From: Algihabitans albus
Lineage (GTDB): Bacteria; Pseudomonadota; Alphaproteobacteria; Kiloniellales; DSM-21159
Reading direction: 5' to 3'
Length of the DNA stretch: 64,000 bases
Assembly: GCF_003572205.1 (NCBI RefSeq)
Contig: NZ_QXNY01000003.1
Location: 496,001-560,000, forward strand
Shown piece after piece: positions 1-8,624 of the stretch (positions are counted from its first letter, which is position 1; each line of letters opens with the position of its first letter). The notes below the pieces were generated by a model. That model was not told the origin of the DNA, did not search any database, and saw only the letters and a program-made list of their open reading frames with translations. Position numbers and translations under genes: made by a program.

Positions 1-739
1 TCTGATCGGTGACCGACACCTCCAACATGGATGTGATCTCCAGATTTCGGTCTTCGAAGACATCGGGCGGGTTGCGCTGCTCCTGCCACGCCTCGATGGC
101 CCGGTCGCGCGCCCGAACCAGCTCCACAATCTCCGGACGGAACAGACGCATCATCGCGGAAACCCAGCGGTTGACCGGCCACGACGGCCGGGCGTGATCG
201 ATCTCGAAGCGGTCGAGCATGGAGATCACGTCCTCGGCAGCGTACCAAGTCTCACCGGTAACCCAGCGATTGACCGTAAAAAGCCGAAAGGGAAGGCCCT
301 GGGGCGTCATGGCGATTGCGATCAAGTGACTCAGCCGCTCATCGGGATCGACGGGCAGATCCCCGCGTGGCACCGGTGCGGGCTTGACCCCCGCCGGCAT
401 GCCGCCCGGCCGCAGAAAAGTGTGGAAGTGCCCGTGCTCGCTCTCGAAACGCTGATCGCCAGGATGGGCATGGTAGTAATATTGCGCATGCGTTTCAGCG
501 TCGTAGACATCGCCGGACGGATAGTGGTCCCACTCGTAAAAAGTGTCGGATTCGCGCAGCAATTCACCAACGACGTTGTCACCCGTCTTGGTGAGCACGC
601 GATAGATCTCGAGGATCTCGCTGCCCGCCTCGGCCATCCCCTCAAGGGTACCGCGAGGAAGTGCCGCCAACTGAGGGCTGACAGGCCGGCAAGTCTCCGG
701 AAGACTGGTTACGGCAGTTAAGCGCATACGATCAGACAT
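1..739 (-). CDS. Conserved hypothetical protein, 3' end cut by window edge
   Basis: An open frame runs from ATG at 739 leftward to the window edge without a stop, giving at least 246 residues (begins MSDRMRLTAV). It has the codon use of a real gene and explains this region better than the opposite-strand frames. The protein looks soluble, with no signal peptide or membrane segment. It is rich in His, Tyr and Trp in the middle (YYYHAHPGDQRF, then EHGHFHTFLRPGGMP), followed by a segment containing two NRW motifs. I do not recognise the family, and the clustered histidines are only suggestive of metal binding. It lies 66 bp downstream of the universal stress protein gene in the same direction, so co-transcription is possible. 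Confidence 0.75.
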   Translation of the reverse strand, partial: MSDRMRLTAVTSLPETCRPVSPQLAALPRGTLEGMAEAGSEILEIYRVLTKTGDNVVGELLRESDTFYEWDHYPSGDVYDAETHAQYYYHAHPGDQRFESEHGHFHTFLRPGGMPAGVKPAPVPRGDLPVDPDERLSHLIAIAMTPQGLPFRLFTVNRWVTGETWYAAEDVISMLDRFEIDHARPSWPVNRWVSAMMRLFRPEIVELVRARDRAIEAWQEQRNPPDVFEDRNLEITSMLEVSVTDQ

Positions 740-805
740 AGTGTGACCAAATGCTGTTGACCAGACACGGGGTGTTGAGCGGAGCGTGAAGACATTTGGA
801 CGGGA

Positions 806-1234
806 TCAGTCGCGCACGACCAGCACAGAGGTCGAAGCGTGACGCATAACTCGCGCAGCATTGGGGCCGAGCAAGTAATCCTCCAACCCCGGCCGATGCG
901 AAGCCATAACGATCAGATCAGCCTCGACGGCTTCCGCGCATCGCAGGATCTCCTGGTAGATCGTGCCATGACCGACGATATGCTGAACCTTGAGATCCGC
1001 CGGAACGTGCTTCGCCGTGAAAGCGTGTAAGGCGTCTCGCGCCTGCTCCAACGCCTGCTGCTCGTAGTTGGCCGGAAAGAAGGATCCGACGATCGACATA
1101 CCGAAGTCGGGAACCACCGTGATGACATGCAAACGGGATCCAAAAGCTTTGGTGTACTCCAAAGCCGTCGATACCGCTTTGTCCTGAGTGTCGGGATGGC
1201 CGAGATCGACGGCCAATAGAATGTCCCTGTACAT
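806..1234 (-). CDS. Universal stress protein, UspF/TeaD-like
   Basis: A 142-residue single-domain UspA-fold protein. The N-terminus MYRDILLAVDLGHPD is the first beta strand with its acidic nucleotide-binding residue. The C-terminus carries a RPGLEDYLLGPNAARVMRHAS segment that matches the ATP-binding loop of UspF-type proteins, so ATP binding is likely. I chose the ATG at 1234 because an AGGGGAGG ribosome site sits just before it. An in-frame ATG at 1252 overlaps the stop of the upstream TRAP permease and is a possible alternative. It is the last gene of a TAXI-TRAP-USP run. In the Halomonas TeaABC system the linked USP (TeaD) modulates a TRAP transporter, and the same role is inferred here. 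Confidence 0.88.
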   Translation of the reverse strand: MYRDILLAVDLGHPDTQDKAVSTALEYTKAFGSRLHVITVVPDFGMSIVGSFFPANYEQQALEQARDALHAFTAKHVPADLKVQHIVGHGTIYQEILRCAEAVEADLIVMASHRPGLEDYLLGPNAARVMRHASTSVLVVRD

Positions 1235-1248
1235 CCTCCCCTCCCCTC

Positions 1249-4089
1249 TCAAAAGGCCGGCACGGTCGCCCGGCGGCGCTGAACCAGAATCACGAGAACC
1301 AACAACAGCAGCGCCGGAATGTAAAAGACCTCCTTCGGCAGGCGCTCGGCCGGCACCAACACCTCCGTAACGGTCACAGGCGTATCGCCGTAAAAGTCGA
1401 ACTCACGCCATTGCGCCTCGTTGGGGGCGCCCGGCAGGGGTTCGTCGAGCGCGATCAACTGGCCGTCCTCCAGCGCAAGCGCAAGACCGGTCGCGGCTTC
1501 CAGCCGCGCCGCGCCACCGTCCGGCGGGCCGATATCGAAGGCCAAGGTCAAGCTGCGGATCTCGTCGAAATTCTGGAAATCGGGCCCCTCGAGTCTGAGA
1601 CGAATCTGCGCCTCCTCCGGCTTACTCTCGATGGCGTCGAAAACCTGGGCGGCCGGGATGGCATCGAAAGGCGGCTGAACCTGATCGAGCCAGTAGCCGG
1701 GCCGGAACAGCGTGAAGGCGACCAGCAGGAGAACGGCGGACTCCCAGATTCGAGAGCGTGCGAAGAAGTACCCCTGCGTTGCCGCGGCAAAGATCAGCAT
1801 CGCGATCGTTGCCTTTATGAAGATCAGAATCGCTCCGGTCAGATCGACGTCGATCAGCAGCAGATCCGTGTTGAAGATGAAGAGGAACGGCAGGATGACG
1901 GTGCGCAGGCTGTAGAAGAAGGCGGTGAAACCGGTTCGGATCGGATCGCCGCCCGAAACGGCGGCGGCTGCGAAAGACGCGAGACCGACCGGTGGCGTCA
2001 CATCGGCCATGATGCCGTAGTAGAAGACGAAAAGATGCACTGCGATCAGCGGTACGATCAGACCGTTGGCGGCTCCCAGTTCAACCACCACCGGCGCCAT
2101 CAACGAGGACACCACGATGTAATTGGCCGTCGTCGGCAGGCCCATGCCCAGGATGAGGCTGATCAAGGCCGTGAAAACCAGGATCAGCATCAAGCTGCCG
2201 CCTGAAATGAACTCGACGAATTCGGCCATGACCTGACCGATCCCGGTCAGGGTCACCGTCCCGACGATAATCCCGGCAGCGGCTGTCGCGACCGCGATGC
2301 CGATCATATTACGCGCGCCGGCGATCATGCCCGCGACCAGATCGCCGACACCCTGCAGCGACTGTTGTGCAATCTCGGAGCCGGTCCCGCGGAAGAAGGC
2401 CTTGAGCGGACGCTGGGTCAGCAGGATGACGATCATCAGCGTCGTCGCCCAAAAGGCCGAGAGGCCCGGGGACTTCAACTCGACCATCAGGAACCAGACC
2501 AGCACCACGATCGGCAACAGATAGTAGAGGCCGGTTCTCACGACCTCGCCGGCCACCGGCAGCTTGACGACCTTGGCGTCGGGATCGTCCATCTGCAGAT
2601 CGGGATCGCGCGCAGCCAGCCAGATCAAGCCAAGGTAGATGGCGCCGAGGATCAATACCACCGGCAGCCAAGCAACGTCGCCGACCAATGCCTGTATGCC
2701 GCGCAGGCCGTAGTAGGTGACGCCGGCCAGGATGAAGATCGACGAGACGATGATGCCGGTGCGCAGAAGCTGCGCCTTCAAGGGATGCACCACCGACTTC
2801 GGCAAGGCCTGCATCTGCTGCTTGAGAGCCTCCAGATGCACCAGGTAGAGCAGCGCGATGTAGCTGATCGCCGCCGGCAGGAAGGCGTGTTTCACCACCT
2901 CGGCGTAGGAAATTCCGACGTATTCGACCATCAGGAAGGCGGCAGCACCCATCACGGGCGGCATGATCTGGCCGTTGACCGACGAACCGACCTCGACGGC
3001 CCCGGCTCGCTCCGGCGTGAAGCCGACCCGCCGCATCAATGGGATCGTGAACGTACCCGTGGTCACCACGTTGGCAATCGACGATCCGGAGATCAGGCCG
3101 GTCATGGCAGAGGCCAGGACCGCAGCCTTGGCCGGGCCGCCGCGCAAATGACCAAGCAAGGCGAAAGCGAGTTTGATGAAGTAATTGCCGGCGCCGCCCT
3201 TATCGAGCAGGGAGCCGAAGAGGACGAAGAGAAAAACGAAGGAGCTGGAGACACCGAGTGCGACGCCGAACACGCCTTCGGTCGTCAAGTACATGTGGCT
3301 CATGGCTCGCTCGACCGAGGCACCCTTCCACTGGATCACCTCGGGGAAAACCGGCGAATTGCCGAAGAAGACATAGGCGAGGAAGACCAACGCAACGATC
3401 ATCAAGGGTGGGCCGAGGCTGCGCCGCGTTGCCTCGAGCAGCATCACCAGGCCGATCCCCGCGATTGTCAGATCGTACCAGGTCGGCAAGCCGGGACGCC
3501 CGGTAAGCGCCGCGTAGAAGAGATAGAGGTAGGCACCGCAGAAGGCGCCTCCGAGCGCCAGAACCCAGTCGAGCAGCGGCACACGGTCCCGCGCTTTCTC
3601 GGCGGTGGCGAGGCAGACCAGTAGAAGTGCGAGCGCGGGCGCGAAATAGCGCGGCTCGCTGACCAGCCCGGCCAAGGCACCGCCGATGGAAGCCTCGCTG
3701 CCGAGTAGTCCCGCCATCAGCAATCCAAGCAGGATCAGCGCCAAACCGACGATCAGGCCCGATGCGAGACGCTGCATGAGGCTGCCGGCACGCGGTTTGC
3801 CCGGAGCCGGAAAGGCGGTAAAGGCAAGGAACAACGCGAAGGCTAGGTGAATCGACCGCGTTTCGGTGTTGTTCAGAACAACCGGAAGGCCAAGGCCGCT
3901 CTGCGCCAGGAACGGCAAGGGCGAGGCGATCCAAAGTTGGAACAGAGACCAGACGAAGGCCACGGCGGCCAGCAGGACGCCGATCGATCCAGACACGCCG
4001 CGCGCACCAGTGTCGGTCGAGGCGACGAGATCCGCCAACTCCTCATCCGACAAAGCTTTACTGGCAGCATTCCCCTGACTGTCGGACAT
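1249..4089 (-). CDS. TRAP transporter fused permease (4TM/12TM) with DUF3394 tail
   Basis: A 946-residue inner-membrane protein joining the small (DctQ-like) and large (DctM-like) TRAP subunits, as usual for TAXI-type systems. The soluble N-terminus is followed by hydrophobic segments up to about residue 240. The DctM core follows, with typical glycine-rich motifs such as GLISGSSIANVVTTGTF and GMGLPTTANYIVVS. The last 240 or so residues contain a DUF3394-like region that ends in one membrane helix and an RRR tail. It should import an organic acid or related solute using a cation gradient together with the upstream TAXI binding protein. The gap to that gene is 228 bp and holds a hairpin. The stop is close to, or overlaps, the USP start. 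Confidence 0.93.
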   Translation of the reverse strand: MSDSQGNAASKALSDEELADLVASTDTGARGVSGSIGVLLAAVAFVWSLFQLWIASPLPFLAQSGLGLPVVLNNTETRSIHLAFALFLAFTAFPAPGKPRAGSLMQRLASGLIVGLALILLGLLMAGLLGSEASIGGALAGLVSEPRYFAPALALLLVCLATAEKARDRVPLLDWVLALGGAFCGAYLYLFYAALTGRPGLPTWYDLTIAGIGLVMLLEATRRSLGPPLMIVALVFLAYVFFGNSPVFPEVIQWKGASVERAMSHMYLTTEGVFGVALGVSSSFVFLFVLFGSLLDKGGAGNYFIKLAFALLGHLRGGPAKAAVLASAMTGLISGSSIANVVTTGTFTIPLMRRVGFTPERAGAVEVGSSVNGQIMPPVMGAAAFLMVEYVGISYAEVVKHAFLPAAISYIALLYLVHLEALKQQMQALPKSVVHPLKAQLLRTGIIVSSIFILAGVTYYGLRGIQALVGDVAWLPVVLILGAIYLGLIWLAARDPDLQMDDPDAKVVKLPVAGEVVRTGLYYLLPIVVLVWFLMVELKSPGLSAFWATTLMIVILLTQRPLKAFFRGTGSEIAQQSLQGVGDLVAGMIAGARNMIGIAVATAAAGIIVGTVTLTGIGQVMAEFVEFISGGSLMLILVFTALISLILGMGLPTTANYIVVSSLMAPVVVELGAANGLIVPLIAVHLFVFYYGIMADVTPPVGLASFAAAAVSGGDPIRTGFTAFFYSLRTVILPFLFIFNTDLLLIDVDLTGAILIFIKATIAMLIFAAATQGYFFARSRIWESAVLLLVAFTLFRPGYWLDQVQPPFDAIPAAQVFDAIESKPEEAQIRLRLEGPDFQNFDEIRSLTLAFDIGPPDGGAARLEAATGLALALEDGQLIALDEPLPGAPNEAQWREFDFYGDTPVTVTEVLVPAERLPKEVFYIPALLLLVLVILVQRRRATVPAF

Positions 4090-4267
4090 TTTCCCGATCC
4101 CCCCGGATCAAGTACGCTTCAGCGGTTTTCCGACAGTTGCTTGGGCTGGACCGCAGATGCGCTCCGTTTTCGGATGTCGCCTCCAATCCCGCTGTCGGGT
4201 CGTATCGCGAAGGTGTGACGTAAAGCCTGAAAAGACGGCTGGAACGAAAAGCGAAACGACGAAGGCT

Positions 4268-4299
4268 CTGGGCGGACGCCAACTCCGACGCCCGCCCAG
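4268..4299 (-). other. Intercistronic hairpin between TAXI and TRAP permease genes
   Basis: CTGGGCGGACG and CGCCCGCCCAG form an 11-position stem with one mismatch and a 10-base loop. No T-run follows on the minus strand. The position just after a binding-protein gene suggests an mRNA-stabilising or attenuating hairpin that keeps the binding protein more abundant than the permease. Confidence 0.5.
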
Positions 4300-4317
4300 C
4301 CAGACCAGGAAACGGCG

Positions 4318-5301
4318 TTACATCAAGCCGGCTTCTTTGTAATAACGCTCGGCGCCGGGATGTAGCGGTGCCGAGATTCCGTCGGAGATCATCTCTTCCT
4401 TCTCGAGATTCGCGAAGGCGGGATGCAACGCCTTGAAGTCCTCGAAGTTCTCGAACACGGCCTTGACCAGCTCGTAGACAACCTCATCGGCCACGTCGGC
4501 GCGCGTAACGAAGGTGGCGCCGACACCGAAGGTCGTGGTGTCCTCATCGCTGCCGCGATACATACCGCCCGGGATCGTCGCCGTGCGGTAGTAGCTGTTC
4601 TCTTCCACCAGTCCTTCGATGGTCGGGCCGGCAACTTCCACCAGAACCGACTCGCAAGCGGTCGTCGCTTCCTGGATCGAGCCCGAGGGGTGTCCGACGG
4701 TGTAGATCATGGCATCGATGTTGTTGTCGCAGAGTGCCTGGCTCTGCTCCGCGGCCTTCAGCTCGGAAGCCAGAGCGAAATCGCCGACCTCCCAGCCGTA
4801 GGCTTCCATCACGACTTCCATGGTGCCGCGCTGGCCGGAGCCGGGATTGCCGATATTCACGCGCTTCCCCTGCAGATCCTCGAAGGTTTCGATACCCGAG
4901 TCGGCACGTGCCACGACGGTAAAGGGCTCCGGATGTACGGAAAAGACCGCGCGAAGTTCCTCGAAGGGGCCCTGGTCCTCAAACCTCGTGGTGCCGTTGT
5001 AGGCGTGGAACTGCCAGTCGGACTGGGCCACACCGAACTCCAGCTCCCCGGCGCGAATGGTATTGATGTTGTAGACCGAACCACCGGTCGACTCGACGGA
5101 ACAGCGAATGCCATGGTCCTTGCGGTTCCGGTTGACCAAGCGGCAAATCGCGCCGCCCGTCGGATAGTACACACCGGTTACACCCCCGGTGCCGATCGAG
5201 ATGAACTGCTGCTCTTGGGCGGCTGCCCCGCCGGCCGAAACGGCCACGTAAGCGCCCGCAGCCAGCGCTACGGCCGCCCCGGTCAGAACGAGTTTGCGCA
5301 T
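4318..5301 (-). CDS. TAXI-family TRAP transporter solute-binding protein
   Basis: A 327-residue periplasmic binding protein. Residues 1-28 are a Sec signal peptide ending AAAQEQQ. The mature part opens with [25 protein letters not shown], the hallmark of TAXI proteins. Later motifs include [19 protein letters not shown] and [18 protein letters not shown], also family-typical. It should capture the substrate for the fused TRAP permease encoded downstream. The start ATG has a GAAGGA ribosome site. The ligand cannot be read from sequence; the neighbouring aminotransferase and BKACE genes hint at an amino or keto acid. Confidence 0.94.
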   Translation of the reverse strand: MRKLVLTGAAVALAAGAYVAVSAGGAAAQEQQFISIGTGGVTGVYYPTGGAICRLVNRNRKDHGIRCSVESTGGSVYNINTIRAGELEFGVAQSDWQFHAYNGTTRFEDQGPFEELRAVFSVHPEPFTVVARADSGIETFEDLQGKRVNIGNPGSGQRGTMEVVMEAYGWEVGDFALASELKAAEQSQALCDNNIDAMIYTVGHPSGSIQEATTACESVLVEVAGPTIEGLVEENSYYRTATIPGGMYRGSDEDTTTFGVGATFVTRADVADEVVYELVKAVFENFEDFKALHPAFANLEKEEMISDGISAPLHPGAERYYKEAGLM

Positions 5302-5522
5302 CGTCCTTCAGCTCCCTGAATTGCTTTGATTCGCATTTTGCGGATGTTCGGTGGGTCTTTGCCTCCCGTCGGGCCCACCCTGTCCCGACTCCGGTCCTGC
5401 CAGACTGGCGTGACCGGCAACGTCGCATCGCGCAACGCCGGAGCGTCTCCGTTCGCGTCCTATCACCTCTGCCTCCGATGGGGCCTGGCCGTTACTCGGC
5501 CTTGGATTTTTCCGGCCCCGAT

Positions 5523-5541
5523 TGAGTGCATTGAACACTCA
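5523..5541. promoter_or_regulatory. Perfect 6-bp inverted repeat, candidate operator
   Basis: TGAGTG and CACTCA are exact inverted copies separated by CATTGAA. The site lies 222 bp upstream of the TAXI gene start and about 40 bp past the end of the BKACE gene, in the only sizeable gap of this block. No T-run follows on the minus strand, so an operator is more likely than a terminator. The regulator is unknown. Confidence 0.35.
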
Positions 5542-5583
5542 TTCTGGTCGGCTGACTAGAGCGGGATCGCAGAGGTTGCGGCC

Positions 5584-6426
5584 TCATGACGGGACGAGCA
5601 GGCGGCGTACCTGCTCCGCCGTGGCCAGCGGCCGCTTCAACCGGCCCACGCTTTCTGCAACCCAAGCGACAAGCGCGGCATTGTCCTTGGCGATTCCGCC
5701 GTCTGGCAGCAGCAGGTTGTTCTCGAAACCGACGCGGGCGTGCCCGCCCAGGGCCGCAGCTGTCACCGCAGCGGCAGCCTCCTTCGGGCCGAAGGCGCAG
5801 ATCGCCCAGGGATCGGCTGCCTCGTCGAGAGCCAGAAAGGGCAGCAGATCGGTCGGCTCAGAGCGTTGTCCGGCGGCATAGCGGCCTAACACGAAAAGTA
5901 GAAACTGCGGCCCCGCCGGCAGAACACCGCGCCGGCGCAGTGCGCGGAAGCGCCGCAGGTCGTCCGCGTCGTAGAGGATGAACTGGGCCTGGATCCCCGC
6001 CTCGGCGACCCAGGCGAAAAACCGCGCGGCCTCGGTCTCGCTCTCGGCGTCCGGTACAAGCTCACGCAAGGCAAAGCTGGCCGCCTCCGGCTCGAGTCGA
6101 CGTACAGACTCCATCTGTTCGGCTGGATCGAACCGCCCGACAGCCTCGGTCGTAACCTGAATGACGAGATCCTGCCCGACGGCAGCCCGGATCGCCTCCG
6201 TCGCCGCGCGGTAACGGCCGACATCCAACGAGTGCTGCCCCTTTGCGTCGCGGACGTGCAGATGGATCATCGCGGCGCCAGCCGCCGCACAGGCCTTGGC
6301 GGTCTCGGCGATTTCCTCGGGCTCGATCGGCAGGGCCGGATGATCGGACTTGGTCTTGCGCGCGCCATTGGGGGCAACTGCCAGCACCAATGGCTCCCAC
6401 TCCGACCTCGGGGCTCCGGTCACCAT
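5584..6426 (-). CDS. Beta-keto acid cleavage enzyme (BKACE, 3-keto-5-aminohexanoate cleavage family)
   Basis: A 280-residue TIM-barrel enzyme of the BKACE (formerly DUF849) family, which condenses a beta-keto acid with acetyl-CoA to give acetoacetate and a new acyl-CoA. Visible signatures are VAPNGARKTKSDHPALP near the N-terminus, the zinc-binding HLHVRD (His55, His57) and the late VGFENNLLLPDG, which corresponds to the family's VGxEDN region. The start overlaps the stop of the upstream aminotransferase by one base, so the two are probably translationally coupled and act on one pathway. The family acts on many substrates (3-keto-5-aminohexanoate, dehydrocarnitine and others), so the exact one is not predictable here. 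Confidence 0.9.
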   Translation of the reverse strand: MVTGAPRSEWEPLVLAVAPNGARKTKSDHPALPIEPEEIAETAKACAAAGAAMIHLHVRDAKGQHSLDVGRYRAATEAIRAAVGQDLVIQVTTEAVGRFDPAEQMESVRRLEPEAASFALRELVPDAESETEAARFFAWVAEAGIQAQFILYDADDLRRFRALRRRGVLPAGPQFLLFVLGRYAAGQRSEPTDLLPFLALDEAADPWAICAFGPKEAAAAVTAAALGGHARVGFENNLLLPDGGIAKDNAALVAWVAESVGRLKRPLATAEQVRRLLVPS

Positions 6427-7757
6427 CAGGCGGCTGCAGGCAGCGCAGCCTCGATGGCTGCGCCAAGCTTCTCGCAGATTTCCTCAATCTGAGAGTCGGA
6501 GATGATAAAGGGCGGCGCCAGCAGAACGTGGTCACCACGCAAGCCATCCGCCGTGCCGCCATTGGGATAGCACATCAGACCACGGCCCATGGCTTCGCTT
6601 TTCACCCGGGCATGCAACTTCAGCTCGGGATCGAAGGGTTGTTTGCTCGCCCGGTCCTCAACCAGCTCCAAGGCCAGGAACAGGCCCCGTCCTCGGATGT
6701 CGCCGACATGGCGATGATTGCCGAAACGGTCTTCCAGACTGTCCAGCAGCCGCGCGCCTTGTGTCCGGACCCGTTCGAGCAGGCCTTCGCGCTCTATGGC
6801 CTCTTGCACGGCCAATCCGCCGGCGCAAACCGTCGGATGACCGATGTAGGTAAAACCATGCTGAAAGCTGCCGGAACCGCTCGCGATGGTCTCAACGATC
6901 TCGTCGGAGATCAAACAAGCGCCTATGGGCTGATAGCCAGCGCCCAGCCCCTTGGCGCAGGTCAGAAGGTCGGGGCTGATGCCGTCCTCGGCACAGGCAA
7001 AGAGATGGCCGGTTCGGCCCATGCCGGACATGACTTCATCCAGGATCAGCAGAATGCCGTGGCGGTCGCAGATATCCCGGATGCGCTTCAGGTAGCCGGG
7101 AACCGGCGCCAGGGCGCCGGCCGTTGCACCGACGACAGTCTCCGCGACAAAGCCGATCACCGTCTCGGGCCCGAGCCGATGGATCGCCGACTCCAACTCC
7201 CCGGCGGCACGCAGGCCATAGTCCGTCTCGCTCTCGTCCGGGCGCTTGTCCCGATAGGGATAGCAGGGGGCGATCTGGGTAACGGGCATCAAGAGCGGCT
7301 CATAAACGGCACGGCGGCCCGGATTACCGCCGATCGACAGGGTGGCCAGAGTGTTTCCATGATAGGACTGGCGGCGTGAAATGAAGTTCACGCGCTGCGG
7401 CTGCCCCTTCTCCACCCAGTAACTCCGCGCCAGCTTCAGTGCTGTTTCGTTGGCCTCGGAGCCTCCAGACAGAAAGTACACCTTGCCGAGACGTTCAGGC
7501 GCCCGGGTCACCAGATGTTCGGCGAGGGCTTCGGCCGGCCCGTTGGTGAAAAACCCGGAGTGAGCGTAGGGCAGCCGATCCAACTGTGCCTTGATCGCCT
7601 CGACCACGCCTCTATGGCTATGGCCCAGGCACGACACTGCCGCTCCGCCGGAAGCGTCCAGATAGCGGCGCCCTTTGTCGTCGATCAGGTAAGGGCCGTC
7701 ACCGGCCATTGCCACCGGATAGTCGTGCGCGGCCTGTCGATGCAGAATGTAGCTCAT
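6426..7757 (-). CDS. Class III pyridoxal-phosphate aminotransferase
   Basis: A 443-residue fold-type I aminotransferase of the omega-aminotransferase group. The N-terminus MSYILHRQ leads into YLDASGGAAVSCLGHSH. The PLP-binding lysine is in LLTCAKGLGAGYQPIGA, and the FILSDE-like C-terminus is typical. I placed the start at ATG 7757 because homology-like sequence begins there. The frame stays open further upstream but covers the divergent apt gene. It overlaps the BKACE gene by one base. Inferred role: transamination of an amine or amino acid whose keto product or derivative is processed by BKACE. Confidence 0.9.
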   Translation of the reverse strand: MSYILHRQAAHDYPVAMAGDGPYLIDDKGRRYLDASGGAAVSCLGHSHRGVVEAIKAQLDRLPYAHSGFFTNGPAEALAEHLVTRAPERLGKVYFLSGGSEANETALKLARSYWVEKGQPQRVNFISRRQSYHGNTLATLSIGGNPGRRAVYEPLLMPVTQIAPCYPYRDKRPDESETDYGLRAAGELESAIHRLGPETVIGFVAETVVGATAGALAPVPGYLKRIRDICDRHGILLILDEVMSGMGRTGHLFACAEDGISPDLLTCAKGLGAGYQPIGACLISDEIVETIASGSGSFQHGFTYIGHPTVCAGGLAVQEAIEREGLLERVRTQGARLLDSLEDRFGNHRHVGDIRGRGLFLALELVEDRASKQPFDPELKLHARVKSEAMGRGLMCYPNGGTADGLRGDHVLLAPPFIISDSQIEEICEKLGAAIEAALPAAA

Positions 7758-7916
7758 AGCTTCGGAGCTTACCGGCACCGCCGATAGCAGCAAGCGCCAA
7801 TTGCGGGCTGGCGCCATGCACGCTAGCTTGCCGCGCCGCACGTTCGCGGAGCAGCACCGCCCGCCACTCTCATCCCTTGGCTTCGAGCCCGGCCACCACC
7901 GACAGCGACAGAAAAC

Positions 7917-8432
7917 ATGGATCTCAAGACTCATATACGTAAGGTTCCGGATTTCCCCAAACCCGGCATTCTCTTCTACGACATCTCCACGCTGCTGATG
8001 CACCCGGACGCCTGGCGGCACACGGTCGAGACACTCGGCGCGGCGATTCGACCGCACAATCCCGATCTGTTGGTCGGGATCGAGTCGCGCGGCTTTTTGA
8101 CCGCCGCACCCCTGGCGCTGCACCTGGGTCTCGGCTTCATCATGGTGCGCAAGAAGGGCAAGCTGCCCGGGGTCACCACCAGACACACCTACGATCTGGA
8201 ATACGGAACCGATACGCTGGAAGTCCAAGCCGACGCCGTGAAACCGGGCCAACGGGTTATGGTTCTCGACGATTTGCTGGCCACCGGCGGCACCATGAGT
8301 GCAACGGTCGATCTGCTACAGAAGCAAGGTGCCGACGTCTGTGGCGTCGGCTGCATTATCGAGCTCAGCTTTCTCGAAGGCCGGAAGCGGCTCGATGTGC
8401 CGGTGACCAGCCTGGTCGCGTACGACGACTAA
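7917..8432 (+). CDS. apt: Adenine phosphoribosyltransferase
   Basis: A 171-residue cytoplasmic enzyme that converts adenine and PRPP to AMP in purine salvage. It has the usual length and the type I PRPP-binding loop [14 protein letters not shown] (about residues 117-130), plus the family N-terminus [20 protein letters not shown] and GIESRGF. It is read divergently from the aminotransferase gene, with about 160 bp between the starts, and is followed by the sensor kinase gene after a 190-bp gap. Confidence 0.96.
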   Translation: MDLKTHIRKVPDFPKPGILFYDISTLLMHPDAWRHTVETLGAAIRPHNPDLLVGIESRGFLTAAPLALHLGLGFIMVRKKGKLPGVTTRHTYDLEYGTDTLEVQADAVKPGQRVMVLDDLLATGGTMSATVDLLQKQGADVCGVGCIIELSFLEGRKRLDVPVTSLVAYDD

Positions 8433-8624
8433 GAGCCACAACAGCTACGGAACTGGCGGAGCCTGCCGCAGAACAGATACGGCGACAGCACTGTAGAAAT
8501 CGCCAAATGCGCGTATTTAATTTGTCATTAACACGCATCAAGGATACTCCCTGAAGAAATCGCGTCGGCATCCGGCCTGAGATTACCAGACTTGCCGGAC
8601 ATGTCCGGCGTGCGAGGCGGATGC

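Noticed and set aside
194-721. Plus-strand open frame of 175 residues
   Set aside because: It is antisense to a longer open frame on the minus strand with a clear start at 739 and better codon use; the protein sequence has no recognisable features.
2365-3624. Long plus-strand frame (419 residues) inside the TRAP permease gene
   Set aside because: It is the antisense of a well-recognised membrane protein; its composition (rich in Gln, Arg, His, Asp) is what GC-rich antisense frames give.
7758-8252. N-terminal extension of the class III aminotransferase
   Set aside because: The frame stays open but covers the divergent apt gene and has no similarity-like sequence; the typical aminotransferase start is at 7757.
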